DNA of 64,000 nt from Azorinus chamasolen (Eukaryota > Mollusca > Bivalvia > Cardiida > Solecurtidae). The notes under the pieces were generated by a model that worked only from the letters and a program-made list of their open reading frames with translations, was not told the DNA's origin and made no database searches. The position numbers and the translations under genes are program-made. This document shows positions 61,120 to 64,000 of this stretch, one piece after another (the first letter of the stretch is position 1; each line of letters opens with the position of its first letter). Where the stretch lies: NCBI GenBank assembly GCA_963576725.1, contig OY755247.1:12466534-12530533 (forward strand). The letters run 5' to 3'.

Positions 61120-61324
61120 CAGCAAAACCTCTCTATACCGGCCACTTAATTACATCAAGTATTTTGTGTTAAAGGCAGGTGGCTGCTTAAAGCAAGGTGA
61201 ACGTAAAACAGAACGCTCCTATGGGAGCGTTCTGTTTTACTTTCGCCTTGCTTAAAAGCGGCCACCTGTCCTAAATATCAAATAATTAACACAATTTAGT
61301 GGTCGTTATAGAGAGTTTTTACTG
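61120..61324. mobile_element. family E' MITE
   Basis: TA-CAGCAAAACCTCTCTATACC left end, GTCGTTATAGAGAG...ACTG right end, palindrome tip GTAAAACAGAACGCTC, apex CTCCTATGGGAG. Sister of 32211-32414. Confidence 0.92.
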
Positions 61325-61344
61325 TAATAATTTGAGTTTTTCAA

Positions 61345-61635
61345 TATTAATCAACCACCTGCTCTTAGAGACCCCATGTTTATTTGTTATGTGGTTGTTA
61401 ACCCATTCCCTCATAGGCTATTTTAGATCCTGCCTCCTTGAATAAATCTACCGAAAAGGAGCATTTACTAGAGAAAAGGGAAAAAAAGAACTGTGTTTTT
61501 TTTAAACCATTGTGATAAATGGAGCAACTACTCTATTTATCACATTGGTTTAAAAAAAGTGACTTTTAACAGAGGCGTCAAAAGTCATCAATATGAGTAG
61601 GGAATGGATTAATGACAGAGGTTTTGCTGTGACTG
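61345..61635. mobile_element. family E remnant containing B
   Basis: AATCAACCACCTGCTC arm and GTGGTTG-TTAA, then B, then TTAA-TGACAGAGGTTTTGCTG. Other E copies read GGTCGCTTAAGACAGG here, so B entered that TTAA. Confidence 0.78.
61398..61612 (+). mobile_element. family B MITE in E, TTAA duplicated
   Basis: TTAACCCATTCCCTCATAGG to AGGGAATGGA-TTAA. Palindrome collapsed at the centre (GGAGCAACTACTC). Confidence 0.9.
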
Positions 61636-61679
61636 TACTGACACATTGTTATGTTAATAACATGACTTTCATTCGGAAA

Positions 61680-62292
61680 CACCTTGGATCCAGATCAGAC
61701 GCCGAGTAACTCAAGATCAAGGCTGTTTGACGCACTGGCAAGGTCAAGGCTGTTTGACGCACTGGCAACAGCAAGGCTGTTTGACGCACTGGCAAGATCA
61801 AGGCTGTTTGACGCACTGGCAACAGCAATGCTGTTTGGCGCACTGGCAACAGCAAGGCTGTTTGACGCACTGGCAACAGCAAGGCTGTTTGACGCACTGG
61901 CAACAGCAAGGCTGTTTGACGCACTGGTAACAGCAAGGCTGTTTGACGCAGTGACAATAGCAAGGCTGTTTGACGCACTGGCAACAGCAAGGCTGTTTGA
62001 CGCACTGGCAACAGCAAGGCTGTTTGACGCACTGACAATAGCAAGGCTGTTTGACGCACTGGCAACAGCAAGGCTGTTTGACGCACTGACAACAGCTAGG
62101 CTGTTTGACGCACTGACAACAGCTAGGCCGTTTGACGCACTGGCAACAGCAAGGCTGTTTGACGCACTTGCAACAGCAAGGCTGTTTGACGCACTGACAA
62201 CAGCTAGGCCGTTTGACGCACTGGCAACAGCAAGGCTGTTTGACGCACTTGCAACAGCAAGGCTGTTTGACGCACTGACAACAGTTTCCCAG
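61680..62292. repeat. 27-bp satellite (~21 copies) in a C-type palindrome
   Basis: A C arm (CTTGGATCCAGATCAGACG, CCGAGTAACTC) runs into repeats of AAGGCTGTTTGACGCACTGG plus CAACAGC. Some units share variants (ACAATAG, ACAACAGCTAGG). As 27 is a multiple of 3, frames stay open in three phases (ARLFDALAT, VRQTALLLP, QCVKQPCCC); these are taken as by-products, not genes. Confidence 0.92.
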
Positions 62293-62297
62293 TAGCA

Positions 62298-62861
62298 TTA
62301 ACCGTTTACTCCATGAATATTCATGTAAGAAATAATGACGTCATGAATATTAATTAGATTAACCATTCGCTTCCTATTCACGTCAATATTCTTACCTGTA
62401 AATAGTGAAGACCCAGATGAGACAGCTCAAGCAGGAGCTGTCTCATCAGGGTCTGCACTATTTACAAGTTGATTGTGCAACCAGTGCACTCCACAGCAGT
62501 GAGTTCACAGCGAAATACTTGTACACAGTGAAGATATGTGTAATTATACAACAGGACATGGGTAAAGAAGGAGAAATGTATTTTAAAATTCAGCAAGAGA
62601 ATGGTTAATATTAATTAGATTAATTGTTATAATATAGCATGGACACATGCATTTTTTGGTCATGGCAGAAACTGTAGAATCATATCTATATTATATGATA
62701 AGCAAAAAGAACAGTCCCTGATCAGACGGCTCCTACGGGAGCCGTCTGATCTGGGTCTATTTTGTTTGCAAAGGTATAGAAAGGCGTATTTATGGAGAAC
62801 ATGGTGTGACATAATGTATGATGTAATATAATTATGACGTATTTATGGAGTAAAGAGTTAA
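62298..62861 (-). mobile_element. family A MITE containing J
   Basis: TTAACCGTTTACTCCATGAA, then J at 62359-62608, then the rest of A with a near-perfect palindrome (GTCCCTGATCAGACGG, apex CTCCTACGGGAG) and a duplicated short end (CGTATTTATGGAG twice) to TTAA. Confidence 0.85.
62359..62608 (+). mobile_element. family J MITE in A
   Basis: TTAACCATTCGCTTCCTATT to CAGCAAGAGAATGG-TTAA, 250 bp. Palindrome GACCCAGATGAGACAGC / CTGTCTCATCAGGGTC. TATTAATTAGATTAA occurs on both sides of it. Confidence 0.92.
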
Positions 62862-62903
62862 CGAATCGAATGTAAACTATGGGTTTTAGCGGCGGAATAA
62901 TAT

Positions 62904-63014
62904 TTAGACTTTTATTTCATGAATATTCATGAATATTCCTACAGAAGCCGTCTGATCTGGGTCTACTCTGTTTAAAAAGATATATAAAGGCGAATTTATG
63001 GGGGAATGGGTTAG
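62904..63014 (-). mobile_element. family A MITE, large internal deletion
   Basis: TTTATTTCATGAATATTCATG end joined to TCCTACAGAAGCCGTCTG and the short-flank half, closing GGGGGAATGGG-TTAG. Confidence 0.75.
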
Positions 63015-63529
63015 ATCTAGTAAATTATAGGTTGTGACATAAATTTAGAAAATGCGTAGTAGTTACCATAGAAACAAGCGTCCCTGTTATACGTCATGTT
63101 TTATATTTCTGACTGGCCAGTCCTCAGAAAAATTTACATATTGCTTTACACTTTGAATGTCATGGACGAAACTGTGATCATCTTTGAAACGCGTGTATCC
63201 AGATAAGTGGAAGAAAAAGTAAGCTTGAACTCAGAGAAACCCTTTGAAATAAACAAAATTGCAAGACTTCACGAAAAAATGTAATTAAAAAATTGATATA
63301 TTCATTTTTATTCTCCCCTCCTCCTTGCATAGTATGCATTCTAAACATCACATGTCTTGCATATTTCAGTACAGATTAATCCAGAATCAAGTTGATCAGA
63401 AAACCTGGCCCGAGGTTATAATAAAACTGTTCATTCCCAAGCATCTGACCAAACAGATATTTGAGATTAAACTCGGATTGAAACTCAGAAAATATATAAC
63501 TGTCAGGTTCAGCTGGTTTAATTATAGTG
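63015..63529. other. no clear element
   Basis: A G-like block (GCATCTGACCAAACAG, GAAACTCAGAAA) lies at ~63440-63490. Two overlapping frames (63325-63591 +, 63376-63675 -) have no motif. Confidence 0.4.
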
Positions 63530-63735
63530 TAATTTCTCGTTGCGCAATGAATATGTATGTAAGAAATATTGACACCATTAAGGCGGGGTAGATATGTTTT
63601 TATAATGTCACATGAATACTTACATTTTGTCATGACAGAAACCGCAGCTTTAGAGATATGTAATTCCATAAGCAAACTGACCCTGATCCCATCTGGTCTA
63701 GGTCTACTCTATTTGCAATAAAATGGGTTTAATAA
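63530..63735 (-). mobile_element. family A MITE, palindrome apex lost
   Basis: ATGTATGTAAGAAATATTG flank, GTCATGACAGAAACCGCAG, then AAGCAAACTGACCCTGATC / CATCTGGTCTAGG arms, end AAATGGG-TTTAA. Confidence 0.75.
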
Positions 63736-63739
63736 TCAG

Positions 63740-63836
63740 TTAACTCTCCCCTTCGTGAAAACGTTTTTCCGCACCGTCTTTGCAAACAGAGCAGAGCAAG
63801 ACAAGACGCCTCTTGTTGGGGTACTCTGGTCTGGGT
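63740..63836 (+). mobile_element. family A MITE, right part replaced by E
   Basis: TTAACTCTCCCCTTCGTGAA, TTTGCAAACAGAGCAGAGC, apex CTCTTGTTGGGG, GGTCTGGGTACAG, then the E element begins. Confidence 0.7.
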
Positions 63837-63837
63837 A

Positions 63838-64000
63838 CAGTAGAAGCCCTCTAATGCGACCACTTAATGAGTAAACATGGGTGTCTTTATAAGCAGGTGG
63901 TTGCTTAATGCAGGACAAAAGTAATGCAGAAAGCTCCTATAGGAGCTTTCTGCATTACTTTTGTTCTGCATTAAGTTACCACCTGCCTCTACCACCCAAA
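63838..64000. mobile_element. family E MITE, cut by the window end
   Basis: TA-CAGTAGAAGCCCTCTAATG left end and a full palindrome with apex GCTCCTATAGGAGC. Same subfamily as 7462-7655 (CATGGGTGTCTTTATAAGC). Confidence 0.9.

Noticed and set aside
61684..62295. 203-codon open frame of 9-residue repeats as a real protein
   Set aside because: The 27-bp satellite stays open in three phases on both strands; the frame has no unique domain and begins inside a C palindrome arm.

Overview
The window looks like repeat-dense, gene-poor nuclear DNA of a metazoan, most likely a lophotrochozoan and probably a bivalve mollusc. The reasons are non-LTR retrotransposon C-termini with the CX2C..HX4C knuckle, a Penelope-like reverse transcriptase, tRNA-derived short elements, large microsatellites, and no operon or ribosome-binding-site logic. 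The taxon is an inference. I could not support any intact host gene.

The dominant content is about 120 short non-autonomous elements (MITE-like), most built around a long, almost loop-less palindrome. I named the families for this annotation. (i) TTAA-bounded elements, about 200-255 bp, reading TTAA-CCC...GGG-TTAA, which fits piggyBac-type ends and target choice: A (core GACCCWGATCAGACGG, apex GCTCCTATAGGAGC), B (68-bp palindrome from GAAACCATTGTGATAAATAG), C (core GGATCCWGATGAGACGCC), D (TCCCAGATCAGACGCCGCC), H (ACTCTGATCAGACGCCGC), I (GACCCATATGAGACAGC), J (GACCCAGATGAGACAGC), M (GGCGCCAATGTCGCC ends), N (GAGAGGGCTCC). (ii) TA-flanked elements with CAGTA(G/A)AACC-type ends that fit pogo/Tigger-type MITEs: E and its subfamilies E' and E'', K (CAGTTGAACTTC), L (CAGTGCTCCCTC), R. 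(iii) F, with ends CAGAGCTNCAGATAA and a 95-bp palindrome; its target site is unresolved. (iv) G and P, two further large inverted repeats. '+' orientation means the short flank first for A, D, J and H, and the long flank first for B.

Layout. 0-4.8 kb: head-to-tail A/B elements sharing TTAA junctions, and a LINE 3' end on the minus strand. 5-8 kb: a 69-71-bp tandem repeat, then a (AAT)-rich array of about 400-bp units. 8-13.6 kb: mixed A/B/C/E/F/H/K/M. 13.7-18 kb: a degenerate ~42-bp minisatellite interrupted by a 415-bp miniature LTR element (TRIM) whose LTRs contain a tRNA-like Pol III promoter. 18.3-22.2 kb: a decayed Penelope-like element with inverted and direct terminal copies. 24-27.3 kb: LINE remains and a ~1.05-kb tandem segmental duplication. 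27-51 kb: MITE field with a second LINE remnant and several minisatellites. 51.5-52.7 kb: a 38-bp satellite expanded inside a TA-type MITE. 53-64 kb: dense nested MITEs, a tRNA-SINE inserted at an A hairpin apex, and a 27-bp satellite inside a C element.

The main points of interest: unrelated element families share palindrome cores and even an orientation-locked single mismatch; palindromes appear to be swapped, duplicated, halved or amplified while element ends stay put; nested copies give clean TTAA and TA target-duplication evidence; and the TRIM carries a tRNA-type promoter in its LTRs. All family assignments come from reading the sequence by eye, without database comparison.
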